From Aliikangiella maris (lineage in GTDB: Bacteria; Pseudomonadota; Gammaproteobacteria; Enterobacterales; Kangiellaceae): DNA of 64,000 nucleotides. Shown one piece after another: positions 15,754-26,600 of this stretch; position 1 is the first letter of the stretch; the number at the start of each line of letters is the position of its first letter. The stretch lies in contig NZ_JBFDAH010000021.1 in the NCBI RefSeq assembly GCF_040719265.1, positions 1 to 64,000 on the forward strand, written 5' to 3'. The position numbers and the translations under genes are program-made. The notes under the pieces were generated by a model, which saw only the letters and a list, made by a program, of their open reading frames with translations, did not search any database and was not told where the DNA came from.

Positions 15754-15817
15754 TATCAACTTTCGCGACTATCAACTTTTACGACTATTGACTTTATAGA
15801 TTACTAACTTTGAAGAC
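15754..15817. repeat. Four imperfect 16-bp tandem repeats
   Basis: Units tatcaactttcgcgac, tatcaacttttacgac, tattgactttatagat and tactaactttgaagac follow each other without gaps. The fourth unit overlaps the last four codons and stop of the AraC-type gene, so the array spread from or into its 3' end. Confidence 0.75.
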
Positions 15818-17066
15818 TATTAAGGTATTCCGTTGGATTGAGATTAGTGCAGTTTTTAAATGCACGATTAAAAGAAGACTTGGAATTAAACCCCGCCTCA
15901 AAGCTCAACTCAAGCAGGTTTGGTTTATCTAAAGTTGACTGTAAATGTGCTATAACATAGTTAACGCGTTTTTTATTAATCAAATATCGAAAATTAATCA
16001 TCCCCTGCTCTTTAATGGCTTTGCTTACCTTCCGTTCACTAAGCCCCAAACGCTTGGCAATATCAGTTAGTCGAATATTTGGGTTGCGATAAAAGCTCTC
16101 TTCATCCAATACCTGGCAAACCTGTTGATAAATTTCGCCAGCCGATGGTTGATCTCCAAAATTAAATTCACCTATGTTAGAAGCATTTATTTGGGATGCT
16201 TGTAATGAGTCTTGCTGCATGTCTTCTGAGTTTTGTGAATCCCTCAAAGAAGTTAATTCGTTGGATTCCACTCGAGCCATTTCATTAGACGATGATTGAA
16301 ATAAGCCCTGCGCATCAGAGAAATGCGGTTGGGATAAATGACTTTTATCAGACTCAAAAACAACGACTTTGCCAAATTGATATCCCATATGTTTTGTTAA
16401 ATAGGTCAATCCAAAGGAAATAACAAAGAAGACAACGCCTGTTGTAATTAGAATTTTAGCTGGTAGATAAAATAGCACAACCCAATCATCAGGATATCCC
16501 AGCATTAACCGCAAAAAGACAACAGCTAAAACCAATCCGTATGCAATTTGAAAACTGCGTATGGAAAACTTTAAAAATTTTAGTGGTAATAGATTAGTTT
16601 TTTTAATTGGGATTGACGAATAAGCAAACAAACAAAAAGTATAACAAATACCAAACCAGAATATTTCCTGAATACGCGGTTCAACTTTTAAAAAGGCAAT
16701 TAACAAATTGTTAAAGTCTGGCGAATACGTTGCGGTAAAGTAAATAGTTAAAACACTTAAGGGAAACAAAGCAGCAGGAAACAGCTTTTTCCAATGAAAC
16801 TGATGATTTAAAGCTTCAACATAAGCTTTCATTAACACCGGATAGCAACACTGTAGTGAAGCAAAAAACAAAGCGCAAACACTGAATGATTTTACTACAC
16901 CATATTTAACTGCCAGAATTGTCGAGCAAGAATAAATTTCACCTAGCAATATTAATATTAATAACATCGCCCCAATTCGATTGGTTTTGGCGATAAGCAT
17001 AATAAAGATAAAGCTGAATAATGCAAATAACAGGCGACTTTCAAAAATTAAAAATCCAATATCCAT
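15804..17066 (-). CDS. Membrane-embedded AraC-family regulator
   Basis: A 420-residue transcription regulator with about seven hydrophobic segments in residues 1-230 (for example LFALFSFIFIMLIA and ILITTGVVFFVISFGLTYL). A polar linker of about 80 residues leads to a C-terminal AraC/XylS helix-turn-helix domain (about 325-420: IRLTDIAKRLGLSERKVSKAI, then FEAGFNSKSSFNRAFKN and NPTEYLNSL). This architecture couples membrane or envelope sensing to transcription. It is the first minus-strand gene after the secreted RHS block (280 bp gap) and so is a reasonable candidate regulator of that block; that link is inferred from position only. Confidence 0.9.
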   Translation of the reverse strand: MDIGFLIFESRLLFALFSFIFIMLIAKTNRIGAMLLILILLGEIYSCSTILAVKYGVVKSFSVCALFFASLQCCYPVLMKAYVEALNHQFHWKKLFPAALFPLSVLTIYFTATYSPDFNNLLIAFLKVEPRIQEIFWFGICYTFCLFAYSSIPIKKTNLLPLKFLKFSIRSFQIAYGLVLAVVFLRLMLGYPDDWVVLFYLPAKILITTGVVFFVISFGLTYLTKHMGYQFGKVVVFESDKSHLSQPHFSDAQGLFQSSSNEMARVESNELTSLRDSQNSEDMQQDSLQASQINASNIGEFNFGDQPSAGEIYQQVCQVLDEESFYRNPNIRLTDIAKRLGLSERKVSKAIKEQGMINFRYLINKKRVNYVIAHLQSTLDKPNLLELSFEAGFNSKSSFNRAFKNCTNLNPTEYLNSLQS

Positions 17067-17348
17067 GACATCAGCAGTGCAAGTTCGGTTAAATTTAAAA
17101 TTAAACGAACATTTTTGATAAGTCCGAACTTTTTTTCAAGAGTAAAAAAGTTGAATTCGGTAAACAGAGTTTTCAAAATGACGAATTGATTCAATTATTG
17201 AACCATCATACAGATACTTTAAATAGGTCAGGCTACTTTTTAATGCTTTTCCGATTCGTAACGACACATAAACAATCTCACATGACAACAAATCGGATCA
17301 GCCGACGAGCTTAATAAGCACTTATTACTTATTATTCATCACCGACAA

Positions 17349-19418
17349 TTACGGCTTAACCAACCTCATTTGGTAGTTCGCAGTTTGGTAATGACTTCTG
17401 AACAATAATTCATTGGTATGTGGAACACGCAGTTCAATCCAAAAAACGGCTTCATCCACCGGTGGACAGTTTTCTCCATAACCACCTTGCATAAAACTAA
17501 TGTCTCTTTCTCCTGATTTATTGCCATCCCATAGCGCTCGACTCACATCGCAGTTTTCAGGTACCTGAGCACTGATTGTTGTTTTTACTTGAACACTGGT
17601 CGAATTATCACAATTGGTTATCCACTTTAAAATAGGTAATTCTCCAGCTTGTCGATTTTTAATTGAAAAAGTTAGAATATCGCAATTAGCACGATCTGGA
17701 AACTGCGGAACATCAAGCTGTGTTAGCGCTTGTCCCAAGCGTGTATTTTCAATAGCGTTGTGGCCGGTTCGAATTTTATCATCAACAATCACATCACCAT
17801 GTTCACCACCAAAACGCATATGATTAAACCAGGCAATACGAGTAAATCCCATATCACGTAGATGTTGATTAATATTCACCGCAGTTAATGATAAGCGACT
17901 ATCAACAGCAACATTATCAGCCGGCAAATTCACATCGTGTAAACACGGGGCATCTGTATGACATTCATGTAACTGTGTTTGTGGATTATAGTGACGGGAT
18001 TCAGAATAAAAGGCAAAACTAAAGCCCGTTTCTTTAATAAAATATTCGACTCCCGGGCACATTTGATTTACTTCATTTTTATACCAATAAATATACGGAT
18101 CATAAATGCTAACATTCGACGAGCTATAATATAAATCGAGTGACGAGGCTTCAAACAAACACTGTCCGTAGCCATCAAGTTGGTTAGCCGCGTCAGTTCC
18201 AAGGGATTGATATTGTAATTCCAAGTCGTCCACTCGCACCGCTTGTTGCTTAAGATTCTGCGGCTCATTCGCTATGACAGCCATTTCACTTTTAAACTGA
18301 TCAAAATAAGGTTTCAAACAATTTTTCGTCCCAACAAAGTAAGGATTAGACCAGTTACCAAAAACAATTTTAGGAATCGTTCGGTAATTTTTTTCGAGAA
18401 TGATTTCGTGCAACATCTTTTTGACCGTAGATAAATACCGCGCATAAATTTGTGGGTGAATAAATACGCCTGCTGCGGTTTCATTACCAAGTAGCAAGTA
18501 TCGAATACGCAAATGGATTTCACCCGATTGTTCATCATAATATTCACTTGCAGCTAAAACTGATGCTAAGTAACTTTTGTACCACTGAGCAACTTGATAT
18601 TCAAAAGTTCCACTTTGCAGTGGGAAAAAACGTAACTCAGTCAATTGCGTCATCACTTCACAAGCACTGGCTTGATAGTCTGGGTAAAAATCATTGTCCA
18701 CGACAGATTGTAAATCTGCCCGCTGAATATTAAACATCGCAGGCACTCGATATCGAAAGTTGTCTTTTGGGTGAATAGTGAAGTCAGACGGTTCGGCTTC
18801 TGGATTAATTTGACATTGACCACTGGATGATTCAATACGACATGGCCCCATAAGTGCAATTGAACGACGATTTTTTCTACCATACATATCATATTCACTG
18901 AGTACCATCTTATTCGCTTCTGGCAATAAAATAGGATGCGCAACAATATTATCAACTGTCAAGCGCGATAATGTTTTTGCCGCACTTTGCTCACCATCTT
19001 GTTGACTAAGACGACTGAGCATTACCAGGCTTCCCTCCTGCCCATTAATTTTCGGTGATGGTAAGTAATTTTCGGGGATTAACTCCCAAGTTAAACCACT
19101 GTGCACCAAAATTTCAGGATTCCATTGGTTCACATGATCGGTTAATGCTGCATTATCTTTAGTTGCCCAGTGCGTGCAACTATCCTCATAAGAGACTCTT
19201 TCTGGCAAGCAGATTGTGCGATTTGGTCCTAACTGAATGGCAACATCATTGAGCCACTCATCAATTGTCTGCGAGACTTTTTTATCGTAGCCCATATGGG
19301 TGTGTAGTCCGATATTCATTTCACGCGCTACACAGTGCATGGAAAAACAACACAGCATAGCAAATTGAGCAAAAACTAAAATAGTTTTGATTGTATATTC
19401 TTTTACTGACGCTATCAC
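17349..19418 (-). CDS. Secreted protein, possibly a clan-A-like glycosidase, with shared C-terminal cysteine module
   Basis: A 689-residue exported protein (signal peptide ending near HCVA at about 31; GTG start). The large central region is unrecognised overall but has features of TIM-barrel glycosidases of clan GH-A: NIGLHTHMGYD near the start, LLLGNETAAGV with Asn312-Glu313 (a typical acid/base NE pair) and FIKETGFSFAF with Glu463 (a typical nucleophile position). The last ~110 residues (CDILTFSIKNRQAGELP onward, with RALWDGNKSGERDISFM) are a clear copy of the module repeated seven times in the giant protein at 23637-30257. The shared module suggests joint assembly or anchoring. Enzyme activity is only a hypothesis. 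Confidence 0.55.
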   Translation of the reverse strand: MIASVKEYTIKTILVFAQFAMLCCFSMHCVAREMNIGLHTHMGYDKKVSQTIDEWLNDVAIQLGPNRTICLPERVSYEDSCTHWATKDNAALTDHVNQWNPEILVHSGLTWELIPENYLPSPKINGQEGSLVMLSRLSQQDGEQSAAKTLSRLTVDNIVAHPILLPEANKMVLSEYDMYGRKNRRSIALMGPCRIESSSGQCQINPEAEPSDFTIHPKDNFRYRVPAMFNIQRADLQSVVDNDFYPDYQASACEVMTQLTELRFFPLQSGTFEYQVAQWYKSYLASVLAASEYYDEQSGEIHLRIRYLLLGNETAAGVFIHPQIYARYLSTVKKMLHEIILEKNYRTIPKIVFGNWSNPYFVGTKNCLKPYFDQFKSEMAVIANEPQNLKQQAVRVDDLELQYQSLGTDAANQLDGYGQCLFEASSLDLYYSSSNVSIYDPYIYWYKNEVNQMCPGVEYFIKETGFSFAFYSESRHYNPQTQLHECHTDAPCLHDVNLPADNVAVDSRLSLTAVNINQHLRDMGFTRIAWFNHMRFGGEHGDVIVDDKIRTGHNAIENTRLGQALTQLDVPQFPDRANCDILTFSIKNRQAGELPILKWITNCDNSTSVQVKTTISAQVPENCDVSRALWDGNKSGERDISFMQGGYGENCPPVDEAVFWIELRVPHTNELLFRSHYQTANYQMRLVKP

Positions 19419-19425
19419 TTTTTTC

Positions 19426-19500
19426 TTAACTCGCTTTTTATTAACTCGCTTTTTTATTAATTTATTTGTTCATTCATTTATTTATTTTTTCATTCACTCG
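19426..19500. repeat. Short tandem repeat and TTTAT-rich low-complexity tract
   Basis: The 15-bp unit ttaactcgctttttta occurs twice in tandem (about 19426-19455), then a T-rich tract with attcatttatttatt-type repeats runs to about 19500. It fills the gap between two genes of the secreted block and has no visible coding content. Confidence 0.5.
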
Positions 19501-19523
19501 ACAAAACGCAGATACAATACTAA

Positions 19524-21454
19524 TTAAAAAGAAAAATCTGTTCCTCCGCCAAATGATTCAATTGTGTGTTTAATAATATTTAAATGCGAAATGGGATCGC
19601 CGTACTCATTTTTCAGATTGGTAAAATTGGTTTGATGCACGGAAATGTGTGCAGAATCAACCGGACTTCCCCAATAAGGATTCGACCCTGTTGGTAATAA
19701 AGCACCGCCGTACGTTCATTACGTTGATAAAAATTATAAGCTTGTTTGACATTGTCATATTTTAGCTGAAAGGTTTTATTGCTATTAAGGCTATGAGGGT
19801 CAAAAGTCACCAGTGCTTCGAGTGAAACATTGTCTTTGCCCAAGCTGTTGGCAACATTAATAGCTGCATTTCCTCCTCGACTATAACCAAGCAGAACGAC
19901 TTTAAAACCCGCCTTGGTCATTTCTTTTATTTTTTTCTTTATTTTTCTTTCTTGGTTAGCTTTATAAAGCTTGGCATTTTTACCTTCAACAATATTTTCT
20001 AAATGTCGATTGCCTGTAGAGTTTTTCCCTGCGCCATAAATCCCCACATAAAAGATTTTATCTTCATTACCCGATATGGAGTCATCTTTACTTTGTTGCG
20101 CCGATTGGGTTTCTTTCGACGTTCCTCCTTGACACTTTGAACTACGATTTCCAGTTTGCGCACAATAATGCCCCAGTGCCGACTGTAATCCGGTAGGGTC
20201 CCAGGTATTAACAGGATTATTACCAACATAAGCATAAAGATTAAAAGAGCTCGCATTAAAGATATTAAAGTCACGCGCTGGATCAGGGCGATTTAAGCGA
20301 CCATACACAGGCTGATAGTGACGTGCCTTCATGTATATAGATTGAGTTTTTTGATCATCTTCATGTTGTGTAAAACCATAACTGCCAATATGAATTTGCT
20401 GCTTATCCATTTGCTCACCAAATGGGGAGTATTCTTGTGTGGTTACATTATTATCATCACGAAAACGGACTGACTGACTCCCCAGACGATCAGCAAACTG
20501 ATACTCTAACTCAAGTCGATTAGTATCTTTTTGCCAATATTGTGTTGCCAGCTTGATGCCGCTGTGTAAAACATGTTGTTGACTGGCAATTAACTCTCCG
20601 GTTTGGTTTAAGTAAACTTCCTCCAAAACAACCTGTCCAGAAAAATTACGATAATAGTAAGTTGTTTGATGCTGTGACATTTTTCTAACACGCGCCCCAT
20701 TACCATCATATAAATAATGCGCGATCCATTCATCAGTTTGCTTATCAACCACTAAAACCAAACGTTTTGCATCACTGTATTGATAGCGATAATCGTCATC
20801 TTCAATAACATTCCCATCACTATCATATAGCCAGTTTTGATTTTGATATTTTTCATTATAATGTTGTGCAGGTAAACTTGTTACACTGTAATCATTTCGA
20901 TTGAACCCTGTCTTACTTGATAAATTACCTAAATGATCATACCCATAGGCAACACGATTATTATCAACCATAAAACTTTTTATGCGCCCAATGGCATCAT
21001 ATTGATATTGATATTCACGCTCATATTGGTTTGATTGCCTAGTCAGCGAAACCAAGTTATTCCTTGAATCGAAGCGCATCGCTGTTTCAGCAAATACAGA
21101 TACAGAATCAACAGTGAAGCGCGTTTCAATTGGTGTTGAAAAAGGTGAATAATGGTAATTAGCAAATGTTTGCTGATTTTCAGAATACCCAATAAAACTG
21201 GGGGTACCATCTTGATTAAAATCAACTGTTCGCATTAGCGTTTTACCATCAAAAAGTACTTCTTTGGCTTGCCCATGAGTCGAATAAAGTGGGTAGCTCA
21301 CTTTGGCATTATCAATACTGGATTGAATTAAGCGTCCGTGATTATCAAACTGCCAATGTAACGTTTTTTCCGTTTGAGCAATGAGCGAGCTACTAAATCC
21401 ACATAGCATAAAACAAATACCAAGTTTCACTCGGTCTTTTTTTAAATTTTTCAT
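19524..21454 (-). pseudogene. Secreted RHS-core protein with lipase-like C-terminal domain, frameshifted
   Basis: An exported RHS protein (signal peptide ending SSSLIAQ). YD-type repeats (YQYDAIGRIKSFMVDNN) lead into the RHS-associated core ARHYQPVYGRLNRPDPARD and the boundary WDPTGL at about 420. The variable C-terminus is an alpha/beta-hydrolase: VLLGYSRGGNAAIN holds nucleophile Ser525, and TFDPHSL gives Asp552. The assembled frame ends at 19613 after an unrelated tail. In another minus frame the natural end continues from about 19690 to a TAA at 19524: TGSNPYWGSPVDSAHISVHQ, then EYGDPISHLNIIKHTIES, supplying the expected His. One base is therefore missing near 19688-19694. No immunity gene follows. 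Confidence 0.75.
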
Positions 21455-21529
21455 AAGCGATTTTTAATTAATTTTTAGTTAGTTGCATCAATAATTTATA
21501 AAAAATTTACTCTGGTCAATCATGTAAAA

Positions 21530-23524
21530 TCATTCTTGCTTATCAGCTAAATCTATCAACATATCAATTGCCGACTCATAGTTTGCTAAACTGCTGGCGG
21601 AGTAAGGCTTTGTACAAGCGAATACGCAAAACACACCTTTTTTATCTCCAATCCAGCTACTCACGAGATGATCTTTGCCACCGCCAAAACTTGCTTGATT
21701 AGGAAAATATTTATTCATAATACCGGAAGGAATTGCACCATCAACCATTAACGACTCGGGCATATAGTCAGTTTTCGCATCAGAGTTAACAAAAATTTCA
21801 GGGACTTGATCACCAGGACCATAAACCTGGGCAACGATTACATCCATACCCGTATGCGCTTTTTCCATCGCTCGCTTTACGGCATCAAGCGGAACATTTT
21901 TATTAATTTCTGGATTTTGCAATAACACGATCCACTGCCCATCTTGTAGCACAAAAGTAAAATCTTCCACTGAACCACCATGCCCATAAACTCGATTTTC
22001 AAGTGGCGAATCTTCACGAGACACCAAGTGATGAGTTTGCGCATCACCGCCATCGATGAGTTTGGCAGGACGCAATGGAATTTCACTTTCTTCACTCGAC
22101 TCATGGGTATGCTTTTCGGTGCGGTTACATTTGCTACTCTTGTTACCCGATGCTTGGCAATAAGCTTGTGTGGCACGCTCTTGCGGTCCTTGCCCTTGTG
22201 TATTACGTGGATCAGAAGCAAGGCCAGTAGGGTCCCAGGCATTGACTGGGTTATTTCCGACATAAGCATACAAATTAAATGAGCTTGCATTATAGAGATT
22301 AAAATCACGCGCCGGGTCGGGACGATTTAAACGTCCGTATACCGGTTTGTAATGACGGGCTTTCATATAGACAGACTGTGTTTCAGTATCATCTTCATGT
22401 TGAGTAAATCCATAACTGCCAGAGTGAATTGCCGACTTATCCATTTGTTCACCAAATGGCGAATAGTCTTGAGTAATAATTTGAGTCGATGCGATGCCTT
22501 GGGACTGATTATTTTCACCATTAACCCAACGAACCGATTGACTACCCAGTCGGCCATTAAACTGAAATTCTGTTTTTATAACAGGACTTGAACGTTGCCA
22601 ATGATGAGCGGCAACAATACTTCCTAAACGACTGACATGTCGGCGGCTTTCTAGTCGTTCTCCGCTTTGATTATCATAAGTTTCTTCATAGGAAATATTG
22701 CCGTTAGCATTTCGGTAGTAGTAAGTGGTTTGTTGCTGAGTCATTTTTCGCACTCGATTCCCACTACCATCATATAAATAATGCGCGATCCATTGCTCAT
22801 CTTGTTTATCGGTCACTAAGACTAAACGTCGAGCATCGTTATATTGATAGATATAGTCATCATCTTCGATCAGATTACCATCATTATCGTATTGCCAATT
22901 AGTATTTTGATATTTTGTATTAATCGTTTGATTCGGCAAAGGCGCAACACTTAATCCATCATGAGACAACCCATTTTTACCTACCAGGTTTCCTAGGTTA
23001 TCATACTCATAATTTAAAGTTACCTGATTAATTTTAAAGGTTATCAAGCGCCCCATTGCATCATAAGCATACTGATAATTCTTATCGCTGCCGTTATACC
23101 ACTTTGTCAAAGACTTTAGCTGACCGGATGCATCGTAACGCATATTGCGCTCATTAAAAACCGTTTCACCTTCAATATTAAGTTGCGTTTGCAAGGGTGA
23201 TGAAAAGGGAGAATAGTCATAATTCGCTTGTGTATTCGTCCCTGTTGAATAGTCAATATGATGAGCGCTGCCATCTGGATTAAATTGAATATTTTCAATA
23301 ATAACTTCGTTATTTGATTCAATTTTTTTGGCTAATCCATGTAATGAAAAATCACTATAAATCACACTATTTTTTGCATCGGCAATTTCTTGAATTAATC
23401 GACCTTGATGATCATATTGCCAACGAATTGTTTTTTGCGTTTGTGCCACAGCAACAATGCTGACATTACCTAACAGAAAACAGCCCAAATAAACTTGACT
23501 TTTTTTTGATTTAAAATATTTCAT
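21530..23524 (-). CDS. Secreted RHS-core protein with an unrecognised C-terminal domain
   Basis: A 664-residue protein when started at ATG 23522-23524, which has GAGG upstream; an earlier in-frame start would spoil the signal peptide (SQVYLGCFLLGNVSIVAVAQ). It is a paralogue of the neighbouring lipase-type RHS protein over its first ~430 residues: YD repeats (YQYAYDAMGRLITFKIN), core ARHYKPVYGRLNRPDPARD, and boundary WDPTGLASD. The C-terminal ~210 residues are unrelated: a His/Glu-rich linker, then THHLVSREDSPLENRVYGHG and a longer region with VARVYGPG-like and ASFGGGKDHLVSSW stretches. I do not recognise this domain. No immunity gene follows within the 75-bp gap. Confidence 0.8.
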   Translation of the reverse strand: MKYFKSKKSQVYLGCFLLGNVSIVAVAQTQKTIRWQYDHQGRLIQEIADAKNSVIYSDFSLHGLAKKIESNNEVIIENIQFNPDGSAHHIDYSTGTNTQANYDYSPFSSPLQTQLNIEGETVFNERNMRYDASGQLKSLTKWYNGSDKNYQYAYDAMGRLITFKINQVTLNYEYDNLGNLVGKNGLSHDGLSVAPLPNQTINTKYQNTNWQYDNDGNLIEDDDYIYQYNDARRLVLVTDKQDEQWIAHYLYDGSGNRVRKMTQQQTTYYYRNANGNISYEETYDNQSGERLESRRHVSRLGSIVAAHHWQRSSPVIKTEFQFNGRLGSQSVRWVNGENNQSQGIASTQIITQDYSPFGEQMDKSAIHSGSYGFTQHEDDTETQSVYMKARHYKPVYGRLNRPDPARDFNLYNASSFNLYAYVGNNPVNAWDPTGLASDPRNTQGQGPQERATQAYCQASGNKSSKCNRTEKHTHESSEESEIPLRPAKLIDGGDAQTHHLVSREDSPLENRVYGHGGSVEDFTFVLQDGQWIVLLQNPEINKNVPLDAVKRAMEKAHTGMDVIVAQVYGPGDQVPEIFVNSDAKTDYMPESLMVDGAIPSGIMNKYFPNQASFGGGKDHLVSSWIGDKKGVFCVFACTKPYSASSLANYESAIDMLIDLADKQE

Positions 23525-23636
23525 TCGCAACCTCGTGATGACTCCCATAAAGGTCAAGCTTTATGGGAGCGTTGATTCATCACCAATAATTAAAACAATA
23601 AAAAACGTTAACTTAATGATTATTCACATTTTAAAA

Positions 23637-26600
23637 TCATGGTCGATAACGTGCTTCAAAATAGCTGGTTCTTTGCGACAGTCGTCCACCTTCTTTAATT
23701 TCTATCCATAATGAGGCGCTATCAACCTGTTGCGTCGGACAATTACTTGAACCATCCATATCAGACAAGGTCATGGTATTCGCAGCACCACCACTGGACT
23801 GCGCAATTAACGCCTTATCCCAACGACAACTGGATGGAATTGAAAAGTCCGTGCTGCTCCAATACAACTTGGCCTCAACATTTGATTCACCACAACCGCT
23901 ACCAGTGACTTGCCAAGTAACAGTAGGTAGTCCCCCCGTATTGTTATCGATAGAGAATTCAGCCACTCGACAAGTCGGGCTACGCACCGGATCGAAGCGA
24001 GCAATTTGTGGTGGACGTGATGCAATTTTTACTTGTTGTCCGTTAACCTGCTGCCACAACTCAATGATAAATTCGGCACGTCTTACTCGCGGACAGTTGT
24101 GATTGGGCCCATAACCGCCAACCATATAATCGACAGTACGATTACCTGATTTATTGCCATCCCAAAGCGCTTTATACGCCGCGCATTGATTCGAAAGATT
24201 GGCAGGATCAATCGTTGTTGTGCGTACCTGAACGGACACATTATTACCGCAATTGGTCTGCCAGTAGACACGCGGTAACATACCAATAGTTGCACTATTT
24301 TGAACCGAGAAAGATTGAATTTCACAAACCGGTGGCGTACCACTATCAGGATCATAGGTAAACGCTTTGAAGTCAGATTTTCGGATCAACAGTCCACTTT
24401 GATAAGTTTCAATCCACACAACACCATTGCGCATATCTGGACAGTTAGTCATAAAGTTAATTGATCGATTTGAACCGCTCACACCACGACCAATTTGAAA
24501 GTCTGACTCTTGACACGAAACCGGAATGTGTCCGTCGGTAGTTGCGCCTTTGACAATGACTTCAACATTTGAGTCACTACATCCTGAACCACTAAGTGTT
24601 TGCCAGCTCACTGTTGGCAATTGACCATTTTGTCCATTGCTGGTCGAAAGTTGCGAAACCTGACAACCTGATTGATTAGGCAGCGGTGTAAAAGTTGCCT
24701 GTTTAACTTGTGACTCTGCAATTAAAATGGTTGAATCTTCTACATCACGCATTTCTATCCAAAAATCTGCGCTGGTAACCGATGGACAGTTATATGTTGA
24801 ACCGTAGCCTCCCACCATAAAATAAACCTCGCGCCCCTGAGGCATATCATGATGTCCATCCCACATACCGCGGTTCACCCGACAAGCACTATTAGCGGGA
24901 TTATGTGTGGTATTGGTAAAGACCATAACTTGCACTGGATGATCACACTCGGTATCCCAAATCACTTTAGGTAAGCGGCCAGCCATAGTTGGATTTTGAA
25001 TGTTGAAATCATTTATTTTACAGGTGCTAGTGCCGCTATTTTGTAATCCCCCTGTGTACGCCAAATCGATCTCACTGGTTTTATCTAATAACGGAAAGCC
25101 ACTGGCATCGACAATTTCAACCCATACATCGACTGACTTCATGGCATCACAAGCATTCCCATTAGTTGGTTCAACCGGCTTGCCATCAATCACTTGATAA
25201 GGGGTATACATAAAATCAGCCTCAGCATTGGTAGCTGATTTATCGGTTGAAAAAATCTGACTTCTTAGTTGGCAGTTTTCACTGACACCAGGCTGAACGG
25301 CATCATATTTCACTTGCACTTTATCAGTTAAACCGCAGTTTTTTGTCTGCCAACTTATTTTGGGATTATTATTTTCATCACCATCGACAACATTAAAATA
25401 TGAGACATGACAATCATTACGATCGATATAACCAATAATTGGATCACGGCTGTCTAAAATCGTGCTGCCAGGATCACTATTTTCTCTAATTTTCAGTTCA
25501 AACAATGCGGCACTAATATTGTCACAACCCGATGGACGCGATTTCATAATGTTTGCATCAATATTGCCTTGCTTGGCATTACTCAACACCTCACCAGATA
25601 AATCACACTCAAGCGGCTGATTGGTATCGAGTGAACTGATCTTTAATTCGACATAATCATCATTAGAACAGTTTAAAGTTTCCCAGGTAACTTTCGGTAC
25701 GCCAGCGCCTTTACCGGTATAACCGTTATTGACATAAAAATTACGGATTTGACAAGCTTTTAAGCTACTAGTCCAATCGGCAATAATCGATTCTGATTGC
25801 GTAACAATATTTCGATTAGCATCGTAGACTTTCAGCTGGAATTCTGCGCGCTCAACCGGTGCACATTGTTTTTCACCTGTCCAGGTAGGCTCGCGATCGG
25901 GATCGGGTTCCATCGCCAGTTCTACATCTTCAAAGTTATAACCATTGAACATCCAGTGCGCACGACGGGGTCCTTGCTTTAATCCACTAAATACGCCCCC
26001 ATCTCGCACATAAGTACCCGCTGCGGGCGGCATCATACAACGCGGCTCTATATCGACACTGCCCGTACCAGGTAACGTGCGCGCTAAAACTTCAGTCGAA
26101 AGACCATCACAATTCGCCGTTTCCCACTGAATTAATGGGCCTTGATTGATGCCGCGCCGGAAAGAAAGTTCGAGAATGTTACACCTAGAGGTAATACGCG
26201 AAGTTTCACTACTCGGTATCGGTTCAAATTCGCTGGTAATAGCAGATACTTTCCAGGTGTACTCATTGTCTAGCGAAATAGGACTGTCAGGATGTTGCGC
26301 CAGTTGATTTTTCCACTGTTGATAAGCTGCCGAGTTAGCATGTCCTGCGGTAATTTTTTGCTGAAGTTTTTGTGATAAATTAGCATTGGTTAACGATACT
26401 TGATTAACACCGTTATCGGCATCAATTGCTAAAGTACCAAATTGATTGTGAGTTAAATGAACTTTATATTGGCCAGCATAAACTTGATCCCAACGCAGAT
26501 TTAAAGTTGCTGGTGCACTGGCTAAAGTACGTGGGCGCAGGTTTTCTATCGCACCTAATAAGGTTGGAATGTTAACAGTTTTAGATTCAATGCGGTTGTT

